64,000 nt of DNA from Annona cherimola (taxonomy: Eukaryota > Streptophyta > Magnoliopsida > Magnoliales > Annonaceae), in the NCBI GenBank assembly GCA_030490835.1, contig CM059971.1, positions 59,816,012 to 59,880,011 on the forward strand, read 5' to 3'. Both the position numbers and the translations under genes were made by a program. The notes below the pieces were generated by a model, which worked only from the letters and a program-made list of their open reading frames with translations, did not search any database and was not told the origin of the DNA. Shown here one piece after another: positions 1 to 11,399 of this stretch; position 1 is the first letter of the stretch; the number at the start of each line of letters is the position of its first letter.

Positions 1-840
1 TCGATACATATGTTAAATAAACCTAGATTAACCATTGTGTAAAAAAATTTTCAAAAAAAAAATAAAAAAAAATGGGTGTAGTACACCCGGGTGCATTGAG
101 GCTGAATGCACCCGGGTGTATATGATTGGGATCCGCTGTTTTTTTTATATAAAGTTTCAGCTACCAAGAAGAAAAATAGCCTGCCACCGCTTGCCTTCTG
201 AATCCAACGGTTCCTTTTAGGTTTGCTTTTATTTATTTATTTATTTTTATTTTAAGCATGAGCATCAAAATAGGCATGATTAATAGGCATGATTGACAAA
301 AATAATTCATGTGGCATTCAACGCTTGCACATGGACGAAAAACCAACATTCATGGCAATTTTTATTATTATTGTAGTTAAGCATTTAATGCACGGACAAT
401 TGTCGTATGTGCTAAACAGAAGGAAAAATCGAAGCAAAAATTGTCATATTTAATAATTCCGTTCTAATATTTTATATCAAATATGTACTTGCTATAAATT
501 TCAATTCCATTCGGTACATGATTTTACATGCTATTTTAATATGTACATGCTATTTTAATCTCTATATACACACCAAACAGGGAAAAATAAATAAAATAAA
601 TAAAAAAATCCATGGCATGTGCATGTGACGCACATCAATTCCATAAGCACGATTTTATTTTATTTATTTTATTTTATTCTCCAAAATCTAAGTTCACAAT
701 CATATTTCATATATATAAATTCCAGACGGTATATATATCTCCAGCAAGGCTTTTATTTTTCGATTTAGACACAACATTCATTAATGAGCATATATACAAA
801 TTATGGGTGGAATCTATTATACCCAAAATCGAAACATGTG
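1..840. other. AT-rich intergenic DNA, no gene
   Basis: Short open frames here have no recognisable protein features and AT-driven composition. Apart from the inverted repeat at 82-120 and runs of A/T I see nothing with a clear function. Confidence 0.6.
82..120. repeat. Perfect 16-bp inverted repeat with 7-base loop
   Basis: TACACCCGGGTGCATT at 82-97 is exactly complementary to 105-120, with the loop gaggctg between. Each arm contains the palindrome CACCCGGGTG. The arms are GC-rich inside very AT-rich DNA, so this would form a strong cruciform or an RNA hairpin. It may be the end of a small foldback element or a recombination product. No protein or known regulatory family is implied. Confidence 0.8.
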
Positions 841-1230
841 TTCTGATACCACATGTAGAAAATCATGTGATGCGGAAGCGTACCTGAATCCATGTGTATA
901 AATTCTACCTGTAGAACGTGTAGAGTGCAAGGTCTTCTCCCTTAGCACTTTTCCCTATGATACTTGCAGTAGATGAGAACTGCTTGTGTTTGTATGCGTG
1001 TGAGAGAGGGACCCAGACTCCTCTGTATAAATAGAGCCCTTCTCATCATGACTCTTAGTAGAAGTACAATACCACTTGGATAGGATTGCGTACGTATCTT
1101 ATATACGTTGGGCTACCTTTAGCTTAAACCCAAAAGACTACTATTTTAATTAGGAAACCTTTATGTGGGTTAATTCTAATAGAAAGCAAATGAGAAAAAT
1201 CTATTTATCACAAATAGCATCTTTCTGTAA
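841..1230 (-). mobile_element. Possible LTR fragment next to a primer-binding site
   Basis: At 841-851 the plus strand reads ttctgatacca, the complement of the TGGTATCAGA start of the initiator-Met tRNA primer-binding site used by many plant Copia elements and TRIMs. Two bases later, at 854, sequence begins TGTAGAAAATC. The same two-base spacing separates the primer site and LTR in the intact Copia element at 29289. This suggests an LTR starting at 854 from a minus-strand element. The right end is uncertain and I found no second LTR, so it may be a truncated or TRIM-like remnant. Confidence 0.35.
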
Positions 1231-1328
1231 CGCTTTCTAAAAGATGTATGTAAGGATTTTTTTATATAGTTCCATTTTTGGTTAACTTTTGCATCATCCT
1301 ACGATTCTCACCCTAAGTAAGATTTGAG

Positions 1329-1648
1329 AATGCATCAGTATGGATTGAAATTTCAATGTCCTTAAGTGTGCAAAATTCATTTTTTATATTCAACTTATGT
1401 ATTAAGTTTTACCATTTTTATAGATATGTATAGATATTTTTTAATTCTAAAAATAGAGAGATTTTAGTCATTTTTAAATTACTAAAGTATCCTTATTTTC
1501 TAAAAATAAAAAAAAAATATTTTTAAAAATGGTAAAACTTGATTTATAGATTAGATGTACCTAAATTAACAAATTTTTAAAAAATTAAAAAATTAAAAAT
1601 AGGTTTTGCACCTAATGACATTAAAATTTCAATATATGCTAATGCATT
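1329..1648. repeat. MITE, family B copy 1 (about 320 bp)
   Basis: The two ends are imperfect inverted repeats about 50 bp long: the left end begins AATGCATCAG and the right end finishes CTAATGCATT. The core carries AGTTTTACCATTTTTA in both orientations. The same core recurs at 53.9 kb and 62.0-62.4 kb. There is no coding capacity. The transposase family that moves it cannot be assigned from these copies. Confidence 0.6.
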
Positions 1649-2303
1649 GAAACATTAGTTGTGAGGTTCCTCGGTAACTCAAGTTAAAAAAATCTTTTCT
1701 TGGCCAGCACATGTTAAATGCCACGCGTATTAGACAACTCCAGACGCCCTTTATATGTGTTGCATAACTTGCAAATGGGTCAATGTCCTTTGTATATGCC
1801 ATTATTTGTAGTGGATGATTGAAGTGACTTGTCAATTCAGATCAACTTAATATCTAGATGATAAAAGTAAATTACTAAGGTGTGGTCAAATTTATATATT
1901 TATATGCATGTACGGGCTTTGCTTCCATGTAGGGGTGAAAATCGAGGTAGGTTAGAATGTGCCTAACTCCAACCATATATTTAAAAAATTATATTTGACT
2001 CTATTTTTTATATCAAGTTAGGACAAGATTCGTCTAATCTTTACCTTTTTTTAATAAGTATCGAGACGAATTTCAAGTTGGTTTTAGGTCGGTAGAAGGA
2101 CAAGCGGGTCAAAATGTAATAGTTTTAAGAATTTATATGCATATCAATGTAAAATTCACATCTATGATAATTTTAAAGGTTAAATATTTCAATATTTTAC
2201 TATTTAGCGGAGTTTACACAATTGCTATAACAAAATTTTAGTAAAATATTTTTTAATGATTTTGTTTACAACTTGACGTTGATAAATATCAATCTTAAAA
2301 AAA
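1649..2303. other. No gene seen
   Basis: AT-rich DNA without a recognisable coding frame or repeat boundary. It ends at the target-site duplication of the LINE that follows. Confidence 0.5.
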
Positions 2304-2488
2304 CATAAATGTAATTTTTTTTTGAGAAAGTGAAATTCATTACTCACAAAAGGAATCCATGTACAAAGCATTTATAATATGGACAAGTGGCTATCCCCAC
2401 CATAGACATTCATCTTCAGACATAGATAAAGCAGACTTTCCCAAGAAGTGTGCTGGCCCATTTCCAGCTCTCAAAACATGAAGGAATT

Positions 2489-5400
2489 TTACCCGACTAA
2501 AAGAAGAGACAATAAGAAGAGTGCTATAATCTCCCATATAGGTGAAAGGATTGTGCATTCTTCATTTAAAAATTTAATCAAAAGGAGGGCATCACTTTCG
2601 ATTTCCACTAAGTTTAGCTGTAAACTGCTCCCCCATTTTATTCCAAGGTTGCACGCCCATGCTTCCAATGTCAGCATATCAGCACCCCTCACTTTCCTCT
2701 AGCATTCTGCTACTACAAAGCAACCACTGCTATCCTTGATTATAGCTCCAAAGCTCATTTGTTTTGCCTCAAGACATATGCTCCCATCAATATTGATTTT
2801 ATAAGAGGCAGACTTTAGTTTAACCCATTTGGGGACCAAGTCATTCAGGGGGACACCTAGCCTAGCCACACACCGAGCATAGAGCAACTAGTCTTTGAAG
2901 CTTCTACACCAAGAGAGAATATTGGTTATACCCAATGAGGCTTTTGAAATTCTGTATTGGTTTCTTATAAATCAAAGCCGCCAACAGAAAAGAAGGAAAA
3001 GAGCACCTTAGTGTTTTTTGTGCTCACCAGCCCCCTAATGATTCCTCTTATTGCATCACTTGGTGTCCATATGCTCCAGTTTGGGATAATGAGACTTCTT
3101 TACATTCGAATGGAAACATAGTTCACAAATAGATGCTTTGAATCTTCGGTATCTACCTTGCATATATCACATATTGGATTGACCGCCACTCCCCTACGAA
3201 TGAGGTTGCATTTTGTAGGGTTAACATCCTTGTATAACCTCCCTCCGAAGACCTCTATCTTGTTTGGTAGTGGCAGAACCCATAGCTACTTGAAAACCAG
3301 TCTTTCCCTGTTTAGTTGATCAATCGATCTCTCGGATGTGCCTACACAAGACAAAATGTTAGAAGATAAGAGGCGATATGTAGATTTGACAGTGAACACG
3401 CCATTAGGTTCCGTGTTCCAAAACCACTAGTTTGTCCTACTTTTCATTGGTACACGGAAGTGATTTATATATCTCCATCCTGATTCCCCTGCAGCTATAA
3501 TGATTTTTTTTCTTATCCCAACCATTTGTCCTTTTGTCAAGGAAGCTAAAGGCTTTCACATCATCAGAAATATTTATAGGGAGTGGGCCACATTTTGTGA
3601 TTGGATTCTTAGCCCATTTATCATAAAAGAAATTCACATTCCTCCCGTTGCCAACTCGCCACCTCCCCCCCCCCCCCACTGAAGAACCCTCTTGGCCTTG
3701 AGAAAGCTTCTCTATACAAAAGAGCTTCTCCATACAAAAGAGTCTCTCGGCCTTCCTTTGCATTCCCATAGACTACACTTTCTTAGGTATTTGGCACTGA
3801 GAACTCTTGAGCAGAGTGAATCCAGATTAGTTATGAGTCGCCAAACCTGTTTTGCAAGCAAAGTGAGATTGAAAATGTTTAGGTCCTTAAATCTCATTCC
3901 CCCAATCACCTTGGGTATACTCACATTTTTCCATGATACCCAGCTAATCTTTCTCATTCTATCATTCTCAACCCATCAAAACCTGCTAACCATGCTATTC
4001 ATCTCATTACATAATCCTGTTAGGAGGAGAAACATACTCATCGAATAGCACGAGATTACCTGGGCCACTGCCTTAATCAACAGTTCTTTGCCTCCCATAG
4101 AAAGTAATTTCTCTTTCCATCGTTGAATTTGTTTCCATATCTTCTTTCAAGATCCCAAACACTACTTTTTTGGACCGATTAAGCTATACCTAGAGTCCTA
4201 AGTAGGTACCAAACACAAATTCTGTAACCCCTAATTTGGAAAGGAGGGCACATTTTGTGGCCCGACAAGTATTGTTACTAAATTACATCAAAAAAAGTAT
4301 TGTTACTAAAGAACATAGCAGTCTTGTCGACATTAATGGCCTGCCCAGAATAGTCCTCATACACCTTGAGGGCATTCACTAAGTGGTCTAGTTCTTACTG
4401 ATTTTGCCCTAAGAAAGAGGAAAGCATCATCTGCAAAGAACAAGTGGGAGATTTTCGGTCCATGTGGGGCGAGACGATAACTCAAGATTTGTCCATAATT
4501 TTTCATATGTCCGAGTAAAAGAGAATAGTCCCTCAACACATCATAGGAAGAGATAGGGAGAAAGATGATTCTCTTGTCGTAGACCCCTTCTAGGAATAAT
4601 TGCATGAGATTTAACCCATTCGTCTTCACCCTCTAGCTCACAGATGTGACACAACCCATGATCCAGTCAACCCATGTTCCATAGAAACCTAAGCTCTGCT
4701 TAATCTCCTATAAGGACCACTCTACATGGTCATATGCTTTGGACATGTCAAGCTTTATAACTACATCTTCACTCTTCCCTTTTCTTCTTCCCCACAGTTG
4801 ATGCACAACCTCGTGTGCAATTATCATGTTGTCGATGATAAGGTGCCTCGGGACAAAAGCACTTCGGTTAATTGAGATAATCTGATCAAGACATTTCTTA
4901 ACCGATTGGTCAACACCTTTACTGAGATCTTGTACACCACATTGCATAGACTTATAAGGTGAAAGTCCTTCATTCTACACACACCCTTCTTCTTTGGAAT
5001 GAGGGTAATGGTTGTTGAGTCAGTTGGGAAAGATAGGTCCTCAACATGGTAGGATCCTCAAATTCCATGACTTGTTTACACATCTGAAAGATGTCCTTAC
5101 CAACTATTTCCCAGTTGCTTTGAAAGAAGCAGGTCGACATCTCGTCCGGTCCGGGTGCTTTCAACAGGCTCATGGCCTTGAGTGCATTGGTTACTTCTTC
5201 CAACTGCAAGGGGCATGCAAGCAAGGTGTTGTCAATGTTTGAGATCTTTGGAGTGCACAATGCTAAAATTCGGTCCATCCTTATTGGGTTAGAACTGGTG
5301 AACAACTTTGTGAAGTAGCTATGGGCAACAGTTATTAAGTCCTCTTAGGTGCATACCCACCTCCCCTCATCGTCCTGCAATTGATCAATAAAATTTTCTC

Positions 5401-6467
5401 TTCTTCTAGTGAAGGCAGCTCTGTGGAAAAAATTTGTATTACTATCTCCCAGCTGGAGCCAATGAATCTTTGAACGCTATTTCCAGATTACCTTCGTTTA
5501 CTTTTCCTTCCACCGTTGCATTTCCATGTCTCTATGAAGGCACTCAATATTGCTTTTGATAGCACCTCGTCTTTTCCTTCTTTTATTTCTGTCCCAGACT
5601 GCCAGCTTCATGTTGTACTGGTGTATTTTCCTGCCTACCATATCAAAAATGGAGATGTTTCCTCGATTATGTTCCTCCCATCCATCCTTGATAATTTTTT
5701 GTGCTTCATCTTCCTATGCTCACTGCAGTTCATATTTGAACTTCTTTGGAGGTTTCTTCCTATTTTAGTAGGGTCAAGAAAGGCCAAAATCGGACAGTGG
5801 TCGGAGGTGGAAGCAGTTAGATGGTAAAGCTTGGCGAAGGGGAATAAGTAGGGCTAATGAGTCGAGGCCAGTCCCCTATCAAGTTTGGCCTCTACTCTTT
5901 CTCTCCCTATCTCTTGTTTCTCCAAGTCATGGGAGGACCACAAAAGCTTAAATCAATCAACCTTCAGTTATCCATGACATTTTTGAATCCCTCCATCTAT
6001 GATTCGTGCCTTGGTCTCCTGCTATTTGTTTTAGACACACCCAAGACTTCGTTGAAGTCCTCATAACTAGCCAAAGGAGATCTTTAATTGATGTAGGTGG
6101 GCCAAAATACCCTAAGAATTGGGTCTTTTGTGAACTTCTAGGTTTCCATAAAACCCTATTAGCCTCCAAGGGGGACAGTTGCTATTGCCATGACCAAGGC
6201 ATCGATGTGGTTTGACAAGAAGCTAGCAATTTTCACATTCCAGGCGTTTTTCCATAAGAGAGTCAGGCCTCCACTCAAGTGTTTACTGTTCACTGCAAAA
6301 CATCCATCAAACCTCTGTTTGCTCTTCACAGAATCCATTTCTTTTAAGAGATGCTTGGTTTCACATAGAAAAACCACCGTGGGATCTTTTCTCCTCACCA
6401 CATCAAGGAGGCTGTGAATTGTCTGTGGGTTCCCAAGCCCATGGTAATTCCAGGCCATAATGGACAT
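2489..6467 (-). pseudogene. LINE ORF2: endonuclease, reverse transcriptase, RNase H
   Basis: ORF2 makes the enzymes of target-primed reverse transcription. It starts at the ATG at 6467 with MSIMAWNYHGLGNPQT, the usual opening of the AP-type endonuclease, which reaches about 5960. The reverse transcriptase is split between 4970-5305, 4708-4947 (KLDMSKAYDHVEWS, the first catalytic Asp) and 4357-4629. The catalytic FADD box lies at 4437-4426. The post-RT segment with WRVGNGRNVNFFYDKW is near 3640. The cysteine-rich zf-RVT region follows near 3080-3250. The C-terminal RVT_3 RNase H spans 2489-2887, with NIDGS and EIESDALLLI. Multiple stops and frameshifts are present. A 13-C run at 3665-3677 sits within the glycine stretch of the post-RT part. 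Confidence 0.8.
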
Positions 6468-7022
6468 TTAGAGTTGGTGGGGCTGAGTAGTTAACTCGAC
6501 CTCCACCGTATTTTCTTCTGCCTCCCTTCCTTGCTGTCCACTCAATTTCATCCATTTTCCTCCTCCTAATGTCGATTCTATCTAGTTGGTCATTTCACCT
6601 TGAGATTTCTCTTCATATGTGTGGTATTTATTAGTCTTTATCCCTCTGCAGTTTCGGGTGAGACCTGTTTAACCCTCTCTAATCTTCTCCATTTTTTTTA
6701 TTGGATTGCCCTCCATCCACATGGTTCCTTTGCTTGTCTCCCCGACTTATCAGGTATATTATTCCTGCCTTGCATCTATTTCACCTAAAGGATTACCTAT
6801 AAACCATTGAACATTTGTCTCTCTCCTTTATGCGGCAATGTTTCTAGGTTATTGAAGCTGGTGATTGCTGCCTTGCTCACCTCTTCATAGCTAGTGCTAT
6901 TTTTTGCTTAAGAAGTCATGGGTTTACTCAAAAGCCATAACACCCATTTCCTGCTTTCTAGTTCCCCATCTCCTTGTTTGCACCCATCTCTTCTCCTGCT
7001 TTTTGAACTCCCCATTTGTCAT

Positions 7023-8295
7023 TCACAGAAACTCCCTCCTTTGTTTCCATTGCCTCTTTCTTTGTTCATTCTCCCCTTCCCATCCTTTCTCTCTCAACTT
7101 CCCCACTTCGATTGTCTTCTTCCCCTTTTCTCTCCCTCCATCACTATCACTCATGTTACAACCCTTTCCCATACCTTCTCCCACTTCCTTCCTCCCCTTC
7201 TCTATACTTTCTACCCCAGATTTCTTACCCGAGCTAATGTAATCAGGCATTAACATTTTTGCCCTTTTTTCAAACTCTTTTGAGGATCCCTTTACTGGAT
7301 TGACATTCTCCTTCTCTTTTGTGATCCCTCTATCTACATTGTTGTTCCCAATATCATCCTTTTCTTCAAATAGATCCTCCTCCTCGTTACTATGATTCAA
7401 ATACCCTTTCATTGCTTCCTATTTCTCTTTTTAGATTCGGCTGCTTCCAAATATCTTCCTATGGTACTGCCACCACTTCTTACAAATCCATATCTACCAT
7501 CAAGTTTTCATAATCATTTTTGTATTCTATCTCATTGACATAGGTCTTGGGAAAAACCTTGTTACTATTTTCATTTCCCTCCTTCAGTCCTAACACTTTG
7601 AATCCCACTTTGAGATTTACCCCATATCTTAAATCTGTTTCTTCAAGCTCATTCTCCCCTTTTAATTTATCGCGTTCCACATACGCATGTCCTATTCTTC
7701 TACTGAGAAAACAAAACACTAGCAGTCTTTCATATTGGAATGAACTTATCTTCTTCTAGCCACTCCACATTTCACAAAACCCCCCTTCTTATTAGTTCCC
7801 TTACATCAAACTCCACCTTTACCCTTACACCCTCGTCTTTTGGTTCCACCACAACACGAGAACAGAAAGAGTTACCTATGACAGAGCCCAAAGCATCTTT
7901 GTTAGCCAAAACGGTGCTTCCTTTACAACGAGCCAGAAAGGGCAGGTATGAAGCTCGATTTCGTCTCTATCCATTGGTTTCTTGAGATCCTCCATAAGTA
8001 TCAGCTTCTTGTTGTATAACCACGGCCACCTTGCCAAGCTTCTGATTTTTTCATCTTCCTCTTTAAATGTTACTATAAAGCAGTTATCTCCTGCCTCTGT
8101 AAAGGACGTTAATGATTTTGTCTTCCAAATTTGTTTCACTGTGGAGGTAAATAGTCCCTAGTTGTAGCTCCTTGTTGTCCACAACGAACATAGGATAGAT
8201 GGCTTACCGTCCGGGTTAATTTTTGGAAGATCTTCCTTTCTCAGTGCTAGGGTTTGCATTTCCTTGTCGAGCAGTTCCTCCTCTCCTAATGCCAT
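7023..8295 (-). pseudogene. LINE ORF1, DUF4283 gag-like RNA-binding protein
   Basis: ORF1 of plant LINEs binds element RNA in the ribonucleoprotein particle. The likely start is the ATG at 8295-8293 (MALGEEELLDKEMQTLALRK). The DUF4283 domain follows at about 8139-7876, in another frame after a stop, with family features such as CFIVTFKEEDEKIRSLARWP. A zinc knuckle of the CX2CX4HX4C type should follow. At about 7719-7660 only CFLSRRIGHAYVER remains, so the second and last cysteines are lost. A hydrophilic, Lys/Glu-rich tail continues to about 7023. Several frame changes make it a pseudogene. Confidence 0.7.
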
Positions 8296-8442
8296 GAAGG
8301 ATTCCCAGTTCAGCTATTGCGGCTCATTTTCCTTCTCTAGGTCGTCCGTCCTAGGGCCCTCGTAGTAAAGAATAATGGATAATCGATAAAGAATTTTCTT
8401 CTAGAATTCAGAATTGGCTATTTTCCCCAAAATCTTTCACCC

Positions 8443-8476
8443 GGTGCCAGGGGCAAAAAATCACCTTTCTGGCACC
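8443..8476. repeat. Inverted repeat in LINE 5' leader
   Basis: GGTGCCAG at 8443-8450 pairs with CTGGCACC at 8469-8476, leaving an 18-base loop. It lies in the untranslated leader of the LINE, about 50 bases inside its proposed 5' end. It could be an RNA stem-loop, but only eight pairs are seen. Confidence 0.4.
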
Positions 8477-8521
8477 AGTTGGGAAAAGGACAATATCCCA
8501 TAAATATAAATTTTGAATTAC

Positions 8522-8794
8522 AGATGTGTTTGAGAAGTGATAAAACTTTTAAATGAAAAGTTTTTGGTGTAAAAGTTTCTGAAATAGAAGAAAATGATGT
8601 GATACGATAGGGGTAATGATCATGAGTAAATATAATAAAGTTAAAATAGATAGGTTAGTTGTATAAAGTTGTGTAGAAATGATTGAAAAGTAAGGTAGTT
8701 ATATAGAAAGATATGGAAAATGATTAAAAATAGAATAATTATGGATAGTAAAAAATTTTAGATTAAAAAGTTTTGATGCTTACTAAACACACCC
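8522..8794. repeat. Tourist-like MITE, family A copy 1
   Basis: About 270 bp, ending AAACACACCC, with the complementary AGATGTGTTTG at the left. The flanks are TAC at 8519-8521 and TAC at 8795-8797, an exact 3-bp target duplication. A 3-bp duplication and GGGTSTGTTTGG-type ends are typical of PIF/Harbinger-mobilised Tourist MITEs. At least five related copies lie in this window. It contains no coding sequence. Confidence 0.7.
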
Positions 8795-8907
8795 TACAAT
8801 TAAAACTACTAAATTGTAAAATAATAATATTCATTCTTGAAAAATATAAACAACATACATAATGTATTTATTTCATTGATAAATCATGTGAAGGATATAA
8901 CTTGAAT

Positions 8908-9085
8908 GGGAGCAATTCAATGCAATCAAGTTTTGCTGATGCTTCTATTAGGAACCCTCCATCCAACTGTTCTTGCTGGCGGGCTCAATTTGAGCCATCG
9001 ATCGCACGACTCCCATCGTGTGGAGTTCTAATCGGGTATTCTAGACCCAAATTATCTATATCATTTCAAACCAATTCAGCTCATT
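8908..9085 (+). repeat. Left TIR of the 4.9-kb MULE
   Basis: Begins GGGAGCAATTCAATGCAATC. Aligned by eye with the reverse complement of 13637-13811, it is roughly 75 percent identical, so the element is old. Confidence 0.75.
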
Positions 9086-9089
9086 TCCC

Positions 9090-9530
9090 CCCTTCTGATA
9101 GCAGCTCTCCCACTTTCTTTCTCTCTCTCTCTCACAGCTCTCTCTTATCCATCTTATAACACCTTCTCCATTTTAAAAAAATTAAAAATCAATGCAGTTT
9201 TTCTCTCACATGAACAGTAGTCCTTCCATTTTCTCTCTTTCTTTCATAACTTTCTCTCTCTCTCTCTCTCTTATCCATCTTCCAACTTCCTCGTCTTCAT
9301 CTTAACAATTCCCTCCTCTCCATTTAAAAAAAATGAAAAATCAATACAATTGATATTTCCCTCCCTCTTGAACAACAATCCTCCCGCCTTCTCCACCTTT
9401 CAGCTCCCTCTTTTCCATTTTTCCCTTCGCACAGCCTCTACTCTCCATTTCCTTTTTTTAAGATGCCACTAGAGCTCTCTCCTCTTTATCTTTCTCTTCC
9501 AGAATAACTCCTCATAGCTCTCTACTCTCC
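9090..9530 (+). repeat. Pyrimidine-rich block with CT microsatellites
   Basis: Runs of CT lie near 9118-9135 and 9250-9272. A loose duplication of a roughly 170-base unit starts at cttatccatctt in both halves. Such CT-rich leaders often follow MULE TIRs and can act as transcribed leader. No coding sequence is seen. Confidence 0.5.
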
Positions 9531-10168
9531 ATCAGGTATGCATATTTTTTGGAATGAGTTTTTATTTAGGAGTGATATTCTCTTTAATGTCTATTTTGGA
9601 TCTTTGATTTGATTTTTTGATTCCCATTTTCCTCTAATATCGGATGGATGGCTTGATTTTTCTCTTACGAAAAAAATTAAACTTTTAGTTGTTCTTACCT
9701 AAAAGGTAGAATATTTTGAGAGTTATATTTACACTTTTCACATATGAAGTACATAAGTATAGAAGATGACCTAGAGTAGGACATCTGAAGATCATATATT
9801 AGTACAGAAAATACAATTTAAAATAAGACGTCTGAAATCATATGTTAGTTTAGAAGACGACATTGAGTTGGACGTCTGAACATTAGTACAAAAGACAATA
9901 TACCGTTAGACAGGGATTTAAAAGCTTTTACTTTTTTGTAATTGTGAATTTTCGTCTTTCCCTTTCATTTTTTAAAAATACAAAACATAGATTGATCTTG
10001 TTTCAGTATTTAGATCTGCAGAATGCATGATTGAAACCTGTGGGTGGGTTGATAGTAAAACACGATTACAGTTTTTATTATTGGAATATAGAAGATGATC
10101 CAATGTAAGATGTCCGATTTCCATGTTCAATTTATTAGTGTGTTATTACATGCATAATACAACCCGAT

Positions 10169-10402
10169 TTATGCTTTCATGTAATAAAATTTTAATATGC
10201 CAATTTTCAACCTTGTTGAGTAGGTTAGTATAGTGCAATGTGTTATGTTATTCATAAATTCTTCATTTGATATATCTTTGATATTTTTGGAACATTTATA
10301 TTTCCTTACTCTAGCCATGGACTCCTTGTCTGCTTCAAGGATCATTTCCTTTGGTATTGGCACTCCAGTGATGAACAACATGAAGTTACATACGGTAGTC
10401 AC
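10169..10402 (-). other. Unrecognised open stretch inside the MULE
   Basis: A 77-codon open stretch with a balanced, protein-like composition (for example PIPKEMILEADKESMARVRK), unlike the AT-driven frames around it. I do not recognise the family. It lies inside the 4.9-kb MULE, so it could be an exon of a captured host gene or a decayed element gene. No start codon, splice sites or neighbouring exons could be fixed with confidence. Confidence 0.3.
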
Positions 10403-10844
10403 TAGCAGAATGTGTAGTAAAATCTTATTGGAGAGCAGTATGACTCTACGTCAAACCAGTTGCAATGAAGATGACATCCAAATATTTTAAGATGATGGGA
10501 ATAGTGGTTCAAAGCAAAGGGCAAACAATACTAATGGAGTTGGGATTGAGTTTGACATATCATATGCCTTATTAATTATATAAATGTTTCTATTTATGGA
10601 TCAGTTTAAGTTTATGTTAAACTTGGCTTTTGAATTGAAATGGTGTAAAACCTATATGATGGGATATTTGTGAATTTTTATCACTCGTATCTTTTGCTTA
10701 TATGATGTAATTTGATAGTTATGAAGTGTATTTGCATATCTGAAGGTATTTTACGAATTAGATTCTTTCCTTCAACTATATGTTGTTATCATAAAATGTT
10801 AGTTTCTATATTTGCGAATCTTCCAAAAGTTTGTGGTGTGAATA

Positions 10845-10934
10845 TCAGACAATCAATACTCAGTCATTTTACAATCAGACAACCAATAATGAGTTATCTT
10901 ATAGTTAGATGACCAATGTTTAGTCGTTTGGTCA
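10845..10934 (+). repeat. 30-bp tandem repeat, three copies
   Basis: Units start at 10845, 10875 and 10905, exactly 30 bases apart, with the shared pattern YYAGAYRACCAATR...GTY. They are diverged from one another. Just downstream, near 11018-11041, a short inverted repeat (TCATCT/AGATGA) echoes the GATGACCAA part of the third unit. Confidence 0.65.
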
Positions 10935-11399
10935 ACAAACTCCTTCAATTAAGGTGTCCTCTTTTCATGCATTATGATTCTAATATTATTGTTGTTGTAA
11001 ACCAAATAGCCACACATAGGTCGTCATCTACCAGATGACCAAGAAAGAGTTGAGTAATCAAGAGACACCGAGTAATCGGTCATATGGAGTGACAATAGCC
11101 TATGTAATACCAAACGTGAATTGATGTCACTCAGCACATGCCATACTACAAATGCAAGTAAAGAACAGAAACATTTTATATTTGAACTACCAATACAAAT
11201 GCAATATGAATGTTCAAAATATAATCACATGGCACATGACATTTCAATATAGTTTTAGTCACTTATAATTGACTGTAAACCAATTCTAAAATGTGATTGA
11301 AGTCTTATGGTAGATTCAATAACAAGTAAAAAAAGCAAGAAAACAAAGTTCATACTTCATTATCATCGACATGCACGAACAAATAGTCTTTAATTTTTT

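Larger units (their letters stand above)
2315..8498 (-). mobile_element. Plant LINE (L1-type), nearly full length, inactive
   Basis: A non-LTR retrotransposon of about 6.2 kb transcribed on the minus strand. From its 5' end (8498) it carries ORF1 with a DUF4283 domain, then ORF2 with AP endonuclease, reverse transcriptase, zinc-binding and RNase H domains. Its 3' end is a short poly(A), seen as nine T at 2315-2323. CATAAATGTAA at 2304-2314 and CATAAATATAA at 8499-8509 abut the two ends and look like an 11-bp target-site duplication with one mismatch, which would fix both boundaries. Stops and frameshifts interrupt both ORFs. Confidence 0.85.

Noticed and set aside
612..887. A 91-codon open frame as a possible small gene
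   Set aside because: Composition follows the AT-rich DNA, it has no recognisable motif, and it runs into the probable primer-binding-site/LTR junction at 841-854.
6904..7253. Overlapping plus-strand open frames rich in Ser, Pro, Phe and Leu
   Set aside because: They are the complement of the Lys/Glu-rich tail of LINE ORF1 on the other strand, which explains their composition.
10845..10934. CRISPR-like array
   Set aside because: The repeats are directly adjacent, diverged, without spacers, and the DNA is from a plant nucleus.
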